Assembly (NCBI GenBank): GCA_020852755.1
Contig: JADZAF010000008.1
Coordinates: forward strand, 1-53,607
Direction: 5' to 3'
Length of the DNA: 53,607 nucleotides
Source: Bryobacterales bacterium
GTDB taxonomy: Bacteria > Acidobacteriota > Terriglobia > Bryobacterales > Bryobacteraceae
Position 1 is the stretch's first letter. Each line of letters starts with the position of its first letter. A program made the translations under genes and the position numbers. The notes below the pieces were generated by a model. It saw only the letters and a list, made by a program, of their open reading frames with translations. It searched no databases and was not told where the DNA came from. This document shows positions 34,301-42,209 of this stretch, one piece after another.

Positions 34301-36652
34301 GTGCTCACCATGGCGGAACGGTATCATGCGCTGAAGCTGAGGACGGGACTTTCGTTCATCGCCTGCCTGGCCGCCGGCGCGGTGTTCGGCAACATCGCCT
34401 TTGCCCGGAACCGGCTGCCCGAGGTCGAGGTCAGAACGCACAACGGGCGGCCCACCATCTTCATCGACGGCAAGCCCGATGCCCTGCCGGGATACAGCCC
34501 CGGAACCACCCGCGAGTTCTACGAGAAGTACATGCCGCTGTTCTACAAGCAGAAGATGGGCGTGTACCCCATCTGGATCGAGGGCTGGGGCGTCGCCGGC
34601 GAGAACCGCTGGTGGCACGGGGACGCGGTTTCGGAGGTTCCCCGGGCCATGTCCCGGTCCGGCGTATTTACGCTGGACGACCAGGTGGCGCACATACGGC
34701 GGGGCGATCCGGGAGCCTACCTCATCGTGCGCTTCTATACGCGGCCGCCCGACTCCTGGTCCGAGCTCCACCCCAACGAGTTCACGGTCACCGAGGACGG
34801 AGCGGTGCTGGGGACTCCGTCGCTGGCTTCCGATGCCTTCTGGGAAAAAGCGGCCGCGTTCAGCGCGGCCCTGGTCCGCTACTGCGAGTCGCAGCCCTGG
34901 GGCAGCCGCGTGATCGGCTACAACACTCATTACCTGGAAGAGGGCAGCCACATGCCGGTCGCGGCCGGCTACCTGTTCGACCACAATCCGCTGATGCTGA
35001 AGAAGTACCGCGACTTCCTGCGCCGCAAGTACGGCAGCCTGGAGGAACTGCGCGCGGCCCACAATGACCGCTCGCTCACCTTCGAGACGGTTACCGTTCC
35101 CAAGGACCGGCTGCGCGGCCCGCTTCCCGCCGCGGCCGGCATCCACTACTGGCAAAACGCAAAGGAGAACCAGCCGCTGCGGGATTACCTGGAACTGACC
35201 CGGGACCTCTTTCACCGCCGTTTCACCCAGTGCGCACGGGCGATGGAGGATGCGGCCGGGCGCAAGGTCCTGATCCTGCACGATGCGCTCAAGCAGGTGA
35301 TGCTCGGCTGGAACCATCACGGCTTCTTCGGCTACGGATGGTCCGGCGTGTCGTGGAATCCCGCCTACCCGGAGTTCATGGCGGGTTCCGGGCACATGGA
35401 CATCGCAAATCTGATTTCCACCGCGCCCGGCCTTTCGGGCATCCTCACGCCGCACGACTACCACGCCCGGGGCGTCGGGGGTGTCTACGAGCCGGAGGGG
35501 GCCGCCGATACCGCCGTGCTGCGCGGCAAGTACTTCTGGGCGGAGATGGACACCCGCAGCGGCGCCAGGGACATCGGCTCCGCCCGCGACTACCGGGAAT
35601 GGGCCGCCATCACCTGGCGCAACTTCGCGACCGGCTGGACGCGGGGCTTCAATTCCTACTGGATGTACGGCTTCTTCATCGCCGACTGGTTTGCCGACCA
35701 GCCGGTGCAGGACGGAATCCGGCGCCAGGCGGCAGTGATCCGGCAGTCGCTCGACTGGCCGCACAAAGCCGTGCCGGGCATCGCCATGGTCCTGGACGAC
35801 AGCGCGGTGCTCGAGACCAACGGCTCCGGCAACTACCTGAACGAGGCGGTGATGTGGGAGTGGAAGATGGGCATGGCCCGCTGCGGCGTGCCCCACAACA
35901 TCTACCTGTGGGAGGACCTCGCCCTGGACCAGTTTCCGAAGCACCGCGTCTATTACTTTCCGAATCTCTTTCGCGTGGATGACCGGCGGCTCGAGTTGCT
36001 TAGGAAAAAAGTATTCCGGGACGGCAACGTCGTAGTCTGGGGACCGGGCTCGGGCATTTCCGACGGTACAACCATCGGCGCCGCCTCGGCCGCCAGGCTG
36101 ACCGGCTTCGCCTTTGAGATGATCCCGGCCAACGCCCAGCGCCGCATCCTGATCTCCAACTTCACCCACCCGATCACGCGGGGACTGGACGAGGACCTGA
36201 TCATCGGCGGCCCACTGGCCTACGGCCCGGTGATCATGCCGGTGGACGGCACGGAGCTGGGGCTGGCCTGGGCCAAGGGCGGCAACAACCATATCGGGCT
36301 GGCGATCAAGGAATTCGGCAAGGGGGCGGCGGGAAAAAGCGGTGGTAAGGAAACGCTGGGGGAAGGCGATTACGCCGCTCTCTTCACCACCGCGGTGCCG
36401 CTGCCCGGCGCTCTGTGGCGCGAGATCGCCCGCTACGCCGGCGCCCACGTCTACACGGAGTCGAACGACGTCTTCCTGGCCGACAACAAGGTGGTGGCTC
36501 TGCACTCGCTGAAGTCCGGGAAGAAGACCATCGCCCTGCCCGGCCGGTACCGGGTGACCGACCTGGTCAGCGGAGAGCGTCGCTCCGGCGCCGCCAGCCG
36601 GATCGAGTTCGATCTTCAGGCTCCGGAAACCCGCGTGTTCTTGCTGGAATAG
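34301..36652 (+). CDS. Exported GH42-like (beta-galactosidase-like) glycoside hydrolase
   Basis: 783 aa. A signal peptide (hydrophobic region about 17-35, ending NIAFA) precedes a GH-A clan barrel. Candidate catalytic acids are Glu213/Glu214 in NTHYLEEG (acid/base region) and Glu415 in FWAEMDTR (nucleophile region). From about residue 500 a trimerisation-like alpha/beta domain follows (VAMVLDDSA, VVVWGPGSG), and a small beta domain ends the protein. Best guess is GH42 or a close relative acting on beta-linked galactose or similar; specificity is open. The GTG start is followed 9 nt later by an in-frame ATG that gives an equally good signal peptide. Confidence 0.75.
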   Translation: MLTMAERYHALKLRTGLSFIACLAAGAVFGNIAFARNRLPEVEVRTHNGRPTIFIDGKPDALPGYSPGTTREFYEKYMPLFYKQKMGVYPIWIEGWGVAGENRWWHGDAVSEVPRAMSRSGVFTLDDQVAHIRRGDPGAYLIVRFYTRPPDSWSELHPNEFTVTEDGAVLGTPSLASDAFWEKAAAFSAALVRYCESQPWGSRVIGYNTHYLEEGSHMPVAAGYLFDHNPLMLKKYRDFLRRKYGSLEELRAAHNDRSLTFETVTVPKDRLRGPLPAAAGIHYWQNAKENQPLRDYLELTRDLFHRRFTQCARAMEDAAGRKVLILHDALKQVMLGWNHHGFFGYGWSGVSWNPAYPEFMAGSGHMDIANLISTAPGLSGILTPHDYHARGVGGVYEPEGAADTAVLRGKYFWAEMDTRSGARDIGSARDYREWAAITWRNFATGWTRGFNSYWMYGFFIADWFADQPVQDGIRRQAAVIRQSLDWPHKAVPGIAMVLDDSAVLETNGSGNYLNEAVMWEWKMGMARCGVPHNIYLWEDLALDQFPKHRVYYFPNLFRVDDRRLELLRKKVFRDGNVVVWGPGSGISDGTTIGAASAARLTGFAFEMIPANAQRRILISNFTHPITRGLDEDLIIGGPLAYGPVIMPVDGTELGLAWAKGGNNHIGLAIKEFGKGAAGKSGGKETLGEGDYAALFTTAVPLPGALWREIARYAGAHVYTESNDVFLADNKVVALHSLKSGKKTIALPGRYRVTDLVSGERRSGAASRIEFDLQAPETRVFLLE

Positions 36653-36752
36653 CGCGGCTGTTCCAGGCAGGGCGGCATGCGCGAGACTGGCGCCAGGAGT
36701 GGCGCCGCGGCACGCCGCACCTGCGCCCGTGGGAATCCGTGAGCGGCTCAGC

Positions 36753-36769
36753 TTTTCGGGTATGGTGAA
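36753..36769 (+). repeat. Direct repeat copy 1 upstream of the IclR gene
   Basis: TTTTCGGGTATGGTGAA. It matches copy 2 at 36831-36847 at 16 of 17 positions, 78 bp apart. Each copy has TTC...GAA arms in inverted orientation, so each may be a site for a dimeric regulator. Confidence 0.6.
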
Positions 36770-36799
36770 ATAACCGGTCAGCGCCTCTGAACAGCATCC

Positions 36800-36829
36800 T
36801 TGACACCACGGCCCCGGCGGGGTTACAGT
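36800..36829 (+). promoter_or_regulatory. Consensus promoter of the IclR-dapA operon
   Basis: Perfect TTGACA (36800-36805), 18-nt spacer, TACAGT (36824-36829). The ATG follows 10 nt later without a Shine-Dalgarno, so the message is probably leaderless or nearly so. The second direct repeat covers the transcription start. Confidence 0.65.
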
Positions 36830-36830
36830 T

Positions 36831-36847
36831 TTTTCGGGAATGGTGAA
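36831..36847 (+). repeat. Direct repeat copy 2 overlapping the IclR start codon
   Basis: TTTTCGGGAATGGTGAA, with the ATG of the regulator at 36840 inside it. A regulator bound here would occlude the transcription start. Confidence 0.6.
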
Positions 36848-37658
36848 CCTGAAGTCAGCGGTACTGAACAACTATGAGGTGGGCGCGGTTCGCAAGGCAC
36901 TGGAAATTCTGTGCCAGTTCAACGTCCGTACACCCAGCCTGACGGTCAGCGAACTGAGCCGCCGCCTGGAGATGCCCAAGAGCACCACCCACAATCTGCT
37001 GCGCACCCTGCAGGCTCTCGACTTCCTGCAGCAGGCTCCGGCCGACAAGCGGTACAGCCTGGGCCCGCGTGTTTTCGAACTCGGATTGCTTTTCTCGCAT
37101 CACACCCGGCTGGTGTCGCTGGCGCTGCCGCACCTGCGGCGCCTGGCGGACCAGACTCGCGAAACCGTCAAGCTGGGGATCCTGTCCGGCGGCGAAGTTC
37201 TGATTCTGGCCGCACAGGAATCACCCTACCAGCTGCACACCCGCGGCGACGAAGGGATGCGCGCGCCCTGCCACTGCACGGGGCTGGGCAAGGCCATCCT
37301 GTCGACCCTGCCCGCCGGGGAGGTCGGCCGCATCGCGGCCGCCCGGGGACTCCGCCGTTTCACTCCGCACACCCACACCAGCCTGCGCCGCCTGGAACGG
37401 GACCTGGTCCTTGTCCGGGAGCGCGGCTACGCGCTGGATCTCGAGGAACACGAGGCCGGCGTCACTTGTGTCGCCGCCGGAATCGCCGGGCCGGGCCATG
37501 CCATCTATGCCGCCCTCAGCGTTTCCGCGCCTTCCAGCCGCCTGACCGACGAACAGACCGCCGTTTACGGCAAGCTGGCAGCCCAGTCCGCACGGGCCAT
37601 CAGCGCTGCCCTCAACAACTCGTCCGGAGCTGCACCCCCGCTCCGTTCTCACCGCTGA
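36840..37658 (+). CDS. IclR-family transcriptional regulator
   Basis: 272 aa. An N-terminal winged helix-turn-helix (about residues 15-72; recognition region ELSRRLEMPKSTTHNLL) joins an IclR effector domain (about 85-262) with the usual CHCTGLGKAILS and GVTCVAAGI motifs. The conserved effector-domain cysteines are present. KdgR-type members of this family respond to 2-keto-3-deoxygluconate, which would suit the neighbouring lyase and dehydratase-like genes, but the ligand here is inferred from context only. The ATG is the only sensible start and lies 10 nt after the -10. The DapA-family gene follows after 10 bp. Confidence 0.92.
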   Translation: MVNLKSAVLNNYEVGAVRKALEILCQFNVRTPSLTVSELSRRLEMPKSTTHNLLRTLQALDFLQQAPADKRYSLGPRVFELGLLFSHHTRLVSLALPHLRRLADQTRETVKLGILSGGEVLILAAQESPYQLHTRGDEGMRAPCHCTGLGKAILSTLPAGEVGRIAAARGLRRFTPHTHTSLRRLERDLVLVRERGYALDLEEHEAGVTCVAAGIAGPGHAIYAALSVSAPSSRLTDEQTAVYGKLAAQSARAISAALNNSSGAAPPLRSHR

Positions 37659-37668
37659 GGAGAATGTC

Positions 37669-38601
37669 ATGAAGAATCTGGCTCAAATCATGGGGCCGGT
37701 ATCGGTTCCGCTGGTCACCCCTTTCCAGGCAGGGGACGAGGCCGTGAACCATGAAGCACTTACTCAACTGATCGACTTCGTTATCGCCCGGAACTTTTGC
37801 GACTCGCTGATCCTGACCGGCACGACCGGCGAATTCTACTCCCTGACGGACGAAGAGAGGGTTTCCGTCTGGCAGACCGCAAAGCAGGCGGTCCGCGGCC
37901 GGGTGCCGCTGGTGGCCGGAGTAGGAGCCGCCTCCACCCGCGCCGCGGTGCGTTTCGCCTGCCTAGCCGAGGAGATGGGCTTCGACGTGGCCATGTGCGT
38001 TCTGCCGTTTTATTCGAAGCCCACGCAAGAGGGCATCCGCAGGCACTTTGAGGCCGTCGCGCGCGCCACCGCGCTGCCCGTCCTGATCTACAACATCCCC
38101 CTGTTCACCGGAGTAAACATGGAACCGGAGACGCTGGAAGTCCTGGCCCGCATCCCGAATGTCCGGGGTATCAAGGAAGAGGCCGGCATCCAGCCCACCC
38201 AGGCGACTGCCTTTGCCCTGCGCACCCCGCCGGAATTTTCCATCTACTGTGGCGACGACACCATGGTGCTGCAGGTGCTGCCGCAGCGCGGCGTGGGCGT
38301 GGTGAGCGGCGGTTCCCAGGCCATCGGCAATTGGATGAAGGGCCTGATCGGCGCCTACTGTTCCGGCGATAACGGCAAAGCGTCCCGGATCTACTTCCGG
38401 ATGGCCCCGTTCTTCGCAGCCCTCAATCAGAACGGGAGGATCAATCCGATCCCGATTCTGCGAGAGGCTATCGCACGAGTGTCCGGCATCGCGATCGGTC
38501 CGCCGCGTGGCCCGCAGGTTCCGGCTACGGCGGCGGAGATGGCGGTAGTGGAGGCTGTTCTCGGCGATCTGACCGCCTCCGCGCCGGCCCTGCTGGCCTA
38601 G
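37669..38601 (+). CDS. DapA/KDG-aldolase-family lyase
   Basis: 310-aa class I aldolase of the dihydrodipicolinate synthase superfamily. The Schiff-base lysine is Lys169 (GIKEEAG) and the proton-relay tyrosine is Tyr141 (LIYNIP); the pyruvate-binding GTTGE is near residue 50. Members make dihydrodipicolinate or cleave 2-keto-3-deoxy acids or N-acetylneuraminate. Pairing with an IclR regulator and mannonate-dehydratase-like genes favours a 2-keto-3-deoxygluconate-type aldolase over lysine biosynthesis; this is inference. Ribosome site GAGGAG before the ATG. No signal peptide, so cytoplasmic. Confidence 0.88.
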   Translation: MKNLAQIMGPVSVPLVTPFQAGDEAVNHEALTQLIDFVIARNFCDSLILTGTTGEFYSLTDEERVSVWQTAKQAVRGRVPLVAGVGAASTRAAVRFACLAEEMGFDVAMCVLPFYSKPTQEGIRRHFEAVARATALPVLIYNIPLFTGVNMEPETLEVLARIPNVRGIKEEAGIQPTQATAFALRTPPEFSIYCGDDTMVLQVLPQRGVGVVSGGSQAIGNWMKGLIGAYCSGDNGKASRIYFRMAPFFAALNQNGRINPIPILREAIARVSGIAIGPPRGPQVPATAAEMAVVEAVLGDLTASAPALLA

Positions 38602-38678
38602 CGGCTCTCTTTCACCGGCGGCCCGTGGTTCGCCGGGTTGCCAAACAAGGGCAGAGAAACCAACGAGAGGGTTTGACA

Positions 38679-41600
38679 ATGTACAGGAGTTTGATCTTCC
38701 TACTTGCGTTCTGCCTTGCCGCCTCTCCGGCGGCCTTCGGGCAGGGCGCCGCCTCAGGCTCTATTAGCGGACGCGTGACGGATCCTTCCGAGGCGCCCGT
38801 CCCCGGCGCGTCCATCACCGTAACGAACATCAAGACCGGAGTGAATTACGCCGCCGCCACGACGGCGAACGGCTACTACACGGTCCGGTTCCTGCCCCCC
38901 GGCGCCTACTCGGTGTCGGTCTCGGTGACGGGATTCCAGAAGGCCGTACAGCCCGACGTCCTGGTGGCCACGGCCGCCAGTCCCACGGTGAACTTCCGGC
39001 TGGCACTCGGGGCCGTCGCGGAGACGGTCACGGTTTCCGAACGGGTGGCCCAGATCGAGACGCAGACGGCCGACAAGGGCGCCATCATCGACAACATCCG
39101 CATGGCCAACACGCCCACGCAGGGCCACAACATCATGGGCATCGTATGGAGCGCGGCGGGCGTCACCGTGGCCACCAACGCCAAGAGTTTCACGCCCTAC
39201 GACAACTCGGGTTCGACCTCCATCCAGATCAGCGGCGGCCAGTTCAAGTCCAACGAGATGCTGATCGACGGGGTGCCTAACCGGGGAGGAAACGAGGGCG
39301 GCCTCTACGGCACCATTCCCACCCAGGAGACCGTGGCCGAGATGCGGGTCCTCTCCAGCGCCTACAGCGCCGAGTACGGCCGCACCACGGGGGGTGTGAT
39401 CAACGTGACCACCCGCAGCGGCAGCAACGATTTCCACGGGGAGGCCTACTTCTTCAACCGCAACGTGACCATGGCGGCCAACACCTTCGAGCGGAACCTG
39501 GCCGGCCAGCCGCGCCTGCCGGTCCACTTCGACCAGTACGGTTTCCTGGTGAACGGGCCGGCGTTCAAGAACAAGCTGTTCTTCAGCACCGGCTGGCAGC
39601 GCCTGCATTCGGGCAGCAAGAAATCCTACGTGGGGCACGTGCCGACGGAGATGGAGCGCAACGGCGACTTCTCCGACACCTGGTACAACAAGGGCGGGGA
39701 GAAGGCGCAGGTGGTGATCTACGATCCCTGGAGCATCAGGCAGGATCCGGTGACCGGGAGGTACAGCCGCCAGCCCTTCCTGGTCACCACGGGCCGGAAT
39801 GCGATTCCCGCCAGCCGCCTGAATCCCGTGGGCAAGGCGCTGTGGAAGTATATCCCCATGCCGAACGCCCCGGGCGACCCAATCACCCGCGGCAGCAACT
39901 ACCTGCCCTCCGGAGGCGCGGCCAAGGCGGACTTCAGCGAGTACTCGAACCGCGTGGACTGGAACATCAACGACACCAACCGCTTTACCGTGCGCCACAT
40001 CCGGAACAACTTCAACTCGTACGACGTGGAGTTCTACCCCGGCGCGGCGGACGTTAACGGCGGCTTTCCGTTCACCCGCGCCAACCACAACCTGGTGGTC
40101 GACTACACCCGCACCATGTCGCCCACCAGCGTGTTGAACATCCGGGCGGGGTTGCAGCGGTACCTCACGGCCAACCGCAACGCCAAGCGCGGAGAGGTGA
40201 CCCCTAAAGACCTGGGATTCAGCTCTACGTTCGTGGCTCAGGCCTCGCCCTTCTTTCCGTATTTCACCTTCGGCGGATCGCCGGGCTATGGCGGCTACAA
40301 CTTCAGCGGGGCGGGCCAGGGCTCAGGCAATTTCACACCGGACCAGATCAACAACGTGGACGCCACCTGGTCCAAGATCATCGGCAGGCACACGCTGAAA
40401 ATCGGCGGCCAGGGACGCCTGGAGCGAACCTACAATGTGGCTGCGGGCTACGATGCCGGACGGTTTACTTTCAGCCCCACGGCCACCAACCAGGATCCGC
40501 AGGTGAACGTTCCCTCCGCCGGCGATTCGGTGGCCTCGTTCCTGATGGGAGTGGGCAGCGCCGCCATCGACGTCCTGGCCCTGCCGGCCCGGCAAGGCAA
40601 GAGCCTCGCGTTCTTCGTTCAGGACGACATCAGCGTCACGCCCAAGCTGAAGATCAACGTCGGCCTGCGATGGGACTGGACCGGGCCTATGACGGATCGC
40701 TTCAACGCCATGACGGGCCGGTTCGATCCGGCCGCCGCCAGCCCGCTGGCCGCCAAAGTGAAGAGCGCGGCCGGCGCGGCCAACTGCCCGGCCTGTGCCA
40801 GCCTGGCCGGCGGGTTGACCTTCCCGGGCGTCAACGGGCAGCCTCGCAACGTCTATGAGGCGGTGCGCAGCAACTTCGGGCCGAGGGTCGGTTTCGCCTA
40901 CGCCTTGGACAACAGGACGGCCATCCGGGGCGGGTTTGGGATGTTCTATGGCCCCATCTGGTACGATCCCGGCCAGCCCGCCGGATTCAGCCAGACCACC
41001 ACCTCCGTCCTGTACGACTCCAACCAGGTTCCCATCAACCTGATCGACAATCCCTTCCCCACCGGCCTGCTCCAGCCTACCGGAGCGAGCCTGGGGCTGG
41101 CGACGAACATCGGGGCGGGCGTGAGCTTCGTGGATCCCGAGACCCGGGAGCCGCGGTCCTACCAGGCCAGCTTCGAGATCCAGCGCGAGATTCCCTGGGG
41201 GGTTCTGATCAGCGCCGGCTACACCTTCAACAAGAACGACCGGCTGCCGGTCACTCAGTCGCTGAATTTCATCCCCGAATCGCTCTACGTGCAGGGCGCT
41301 TCCGTGCTGAACCGGCAGGTGGACAACCCGTTCGCGGGCCTGGCCCCCGGCTATTCCCTGAACCAGGCGAGGATCGCATACAGTACCCTGCAGCTGCCCT
41401 ATCCGCAGTTCACCTCCGTAAGCAAGCAATATGTTCCGATCGGCGATTCGCGCTACGACGGAGTCCAGCTGCAGGTGACCAAGCGCTTCAGCCATGGGCT
41501 CAGCATGAGTGTCGCCTACACCGTAGCCAAGAAACTGGGGCACTTCGGCTATGCCAACTCCTTCGACAACTTCCTCGAGAAGACCTACGATCCATACGAC

Positions 41601-42140
41601 GTGCCCCAGGCGTTGGTGCCCAACGGCTCCTGGGAGATGCCCTGGGGAAGGAATCGATGGGTGTGGACCGACATGCCCGGCTGGCTGGATCATGTCATCG
41701 GCGGCTGGCAAATCAACTGGATGATCCGCATCTCGAGCGGCCGGCCGTTCCAGCTGGCGGCCGATACCATCCCGGTGGCGGGCGCCGATCCGAACGACGT
41801 CCCCGGCGGGCAGCGGCTGGATCAGTGGATCAACCGGGCGGCCTATACGCTCAACACCGATCCGTACCGGCCGCGGCGCTGGTACACCTCCACCGGTCGC
41901 CTGCGGGAGCCTCCCATCCACAACTTCGACCTGGGCCTGATGAAGAACTTCCGGATTACCGAACGGGTTACCTTCCAGTTCATCAACAACTGGGTAAACG
42001 CGATGAACACGCCACAGTGGTATGGCTCCACGGGCAACTGCGCTTCGGCGTCGAAGTCCTGCTTCGGCCAGATCGCCGGCTACCAATCGCAATCGAACTA
42101 TCCCCGGCAGATTCAGTTCGCCGGGCGCGTACGGTTTTGA
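38679..42140 (+). CDS. Oar-like TonB-dependent receptor with carboxypeptidase-regulatory domain
   Basis: 1153 aa. Signal peptide (about 1-22, ending AAFGQ), carboxypeptidase-regulatory domain (about 27-110, GRVTDPSEAPVPGAS), plug (about 120-250, with AEYGRTTGGVINVTTRSG) and a beta-barrel ending in RVRF, an aromatic C-terminal residue fit for Bam. Same architecture as the receptor at 22189 but clearly diverged. Genetic context (IclR, lyase, hydrolases) suggests uptake of a carbohydrate. GAGAGG lies 8 nt before the ATG at 38679; the frame is open 54 nt upstream, but the signal peptide begins at the chosen Met. A CCGGCG/CGCCGG hairpin at 38615-38636 in the gap may attenuate read-through from the lyase gene. 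Confidence 0.92.
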   Translation: MYRSLIFLLAFCLAASPAAFGQGAASGSISGRVTDPSEAPVPGASITVTNIKTGVNYAAATTANGYYTVRFLPPGAYSVSVSVTGFQKAVQPDVLVATAASPTVNFRLALGAVAETVTVSERVAQIETQTADKGAIIDNIRMANTPTQGHNIMGIVWSAAGVTVATNAKSFTPYDNSGSTSIQISGGQFKSNEMLIDGVPNRGGNEGGLYGTIPTQETVAEMRVLSSAYSAEYGRTTGGVINVTTRSGSNDFHGEAYFFNRNVTMAANTFERNLAGQPRLPVHFDQYGFLVNGPAFKNKLFFSTGWQRLHSGSKKSYVGHVPTEMERNGDFSDTWYNKGGEKAQVVIYDPWSIRQDPVTGRYSRQPFLVTTGRNAIPASRLNPVGKALWKYIPMPNAPGDPITRGSNYLPSGGAAKADFSEYSNRVDWNINDTNRFTVRHIRNNFNSYDVEFYPGAADVNGGFPFTRANHNLVVDYTRTMSPTSVLNIRAGLQRYLTANRNAKRGEVTPKDLGFSSTFVAQASPFFPYFTFGGSPGYGGYNFSGAGQGSGNFTPDQINNVDATWSKIIGRHTLKIGGQGRLERTYNVAAGYDAGRFTFSPTATNQDPQVNVPSAGDSVASFLMGVGSAAIDVLALPARQGKSLAFFVQDDISVTPKLKINVGLRWDWTGPMTDRFNAMTGRFDPAAASPLAAKVKSAAGAANCPACASLAGGLTFPGVNGQPRNVYEAVRSNFGPRVGFAYALDNRTAIRGGFGMFYGPIWYDPGQPAGFSQTTTSVLYDSNQVPINLIDNPFPTGLLQPTGASLGLATNIGAGVSFVDPETREPRSYQASFEIQREIPWGVLISAGYTFNKNDRLPVTQSLNFIPESLYVQGASVLNRQVDNPFAGLAPGYSLNQARIAYSTLQLPYPQFTSVSKQYVPIGDSRYDGVQLQVTKRFSHGLSMSVAYTVAKKLGHFGYANSFDNFLEKTYDPYDVPQALVPNGSWEMPWGRNRWVWTDMPGWLDHVIGGWQINWMIRISSGRPFQLAADTIPVAGADPNDVPGGQRLDQWINRAAYTLNTDPYRPRRWYTSTGRLREPPIHNFDLGLMKNFRITERVTFQFINNWVNAMNTPQWYGSTGNCASASKSCFGQIAGYQSQSNYPRQIQFAGRVRF

Positions 42141-42209
42141 CGTCTGCCCCGCGGCCGCGGCTCTCCCGGCAGGAGTGAGCCGCGGCCTGGGGTACGCTTG
42201 ATAACGGCC

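Noticed and set aside
34295..36871. 858-codon minus-strand frame opposite the GH42-like gene
   Set aside because: Shadow of a coding gene with signal peptide and catalytic motifs; the antisense frame has neither start context nor domain.
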